From positions 131,020,123 through 131,084,122 of the forward strand of contig NC_088202.1 in NCBI RefSeq assembly GCF_037126465.1: a stretch of DNA of 64,000 nt. The letters run 5' to 3'. This DNA is from Ornithodoros turicata. Taxonomy: Eukaryota > Arthropoda > Arachnida > Ixodida > Argasidae. The notes below the pieces were generated by a model, which saw only the letters and a program-made list of their open reading frames with translations, searched no databases and was not told the origin of the DNA. A program made the position numbers and the translations under genes. Shown piece by piece: positions 63,693 to 64,000 of this stretch; position 1 is the first letter of the stretch, and every line of letters begins with the position of its first letter.

Positions 63693-64000
63693 CAGCGGCA
63701 TGGCCGAGTGGGATCAGCCGCCCGCCCGTTGGTGGCAGCCAAGGTCGCGATGAAGACCAGGAGGTGGTGGGTTCGAATCCTGCCACCGGCTGTGCTGTCT
63801 GAGGTATTCCCTGAGTTTTCCAAAGATTTTCCAGTCGAATGTCTCCACAGTTCTCCCTGAAGTCGGCCCAGGACGCATGCTAACCCCTCCATGTCCTCCA
63901 CTCCTTCCTGCTGTCCTCTCTCCATCTGTCCACATATATACGCCGCTTATAGCCACAGTTGCTTCGCGGCGCTAACGCGGCATAAAAAAATCATATCAGA
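63693..64000 (+). mobile_element. tRNA-derived SINE, near complete
   Basis: A box TGGCCGAGTGG (63701) and B box GGTTCGAATCC (63770) form a Ser/Leu-like tRNA head. The body has GGCTGTGCTGTCTGAGG and CTGAAGTCGGCCCAGGACGC, and the tail GCGGCATAAAAAAATC. It is the only one here with both Pol III boxes, so the reference copy for the other two. Confidence 0.88.

Noticed and set aside
63693..63790. tRNA-Ser/Leu gene
   Set aside because: A and B boxes are present, but a SINE body follows directly and the same body recurs at 18090 and 62890.

Overview
This is a eukaryotic nuclear window, best explained as an ixodid tick or close chelicerate. The evidence is a tandem family of M13 (neprilysin-like) genes of the kind strongly expanded in ticks, tRNA-derived SINEs resembling tick SINEs, RNase H-bearing LINEs, BEL/Pao and Ty3/gypsy fossils, mariner, hAT and pogo/Tigger elements, and many short TIR elements. 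The taxon is inferred. I see no rRNA, intact tRNA, operon, CRISPR array or prokaryotic gene.

The window is organised around five M13 loci, all on the minus strand: a broken copy 1 (4335-5244) and four intact, intronless copies, 2 (9067-11148), 3 (15769-17847), 4 (25150-27231) and 5 (38961-41039). Each intact copy encodes a 692-693 aa type II membrane protein with the M13 cysteine framework. In all four the HExxH zinc motif reads xNMFQ (RNMFQ, SNMFQ or GNMFQ) and the third-ligand ENxxxD motif is gone. They should be pseudopeptidases: cell-surface or shed binding proteins rather than enzymes.

The N-terminus and 5' flank define two types, A (copies 2 and 4) and B (copies 1, 3 and 5), which alternate B-A-B-A-B. 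The 3' end and 3' flank define another pair of types, P (2, 5 and probably 1) and Q (3 and 4). All four combinations occur, so the array is a recombinant mosaic. The middle of the gene pairs 2 with 3 (274 identical nt) and 4 with 5. Fossil transposons between genes were duplicated with them: the LINE behind copies 2 and 4, the gypsy fossil before copies 3 and 5, and segment X behind copies 3 and 5. They give a relative chronology and several empty sites.

Region by region: 1-3.2 kb holds LINE and BEL/Pao remains; 3.2-7.5 kb copy 1, a mariner and an orphan M13 5' flank; 8.3-18.5 kb copies 2 and 3 with nested LINEs and the gypsy fossil; 18.5-24 kb hAT and TIR elements and segment X; 24-30.6 kb copy 4 and the largest LINE; 30.6-38 kb LINE fragments, one unrecognised ORF and the second gypsy fossil; 38-42.6 kb copy 5 and the second segment X. 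From 42.6 to 64 kb I find no confident host gene, only a possible 5' exon of a Myb/SANT-like gene, among Tigger, hAT, mariner, foldback and SINE elements.
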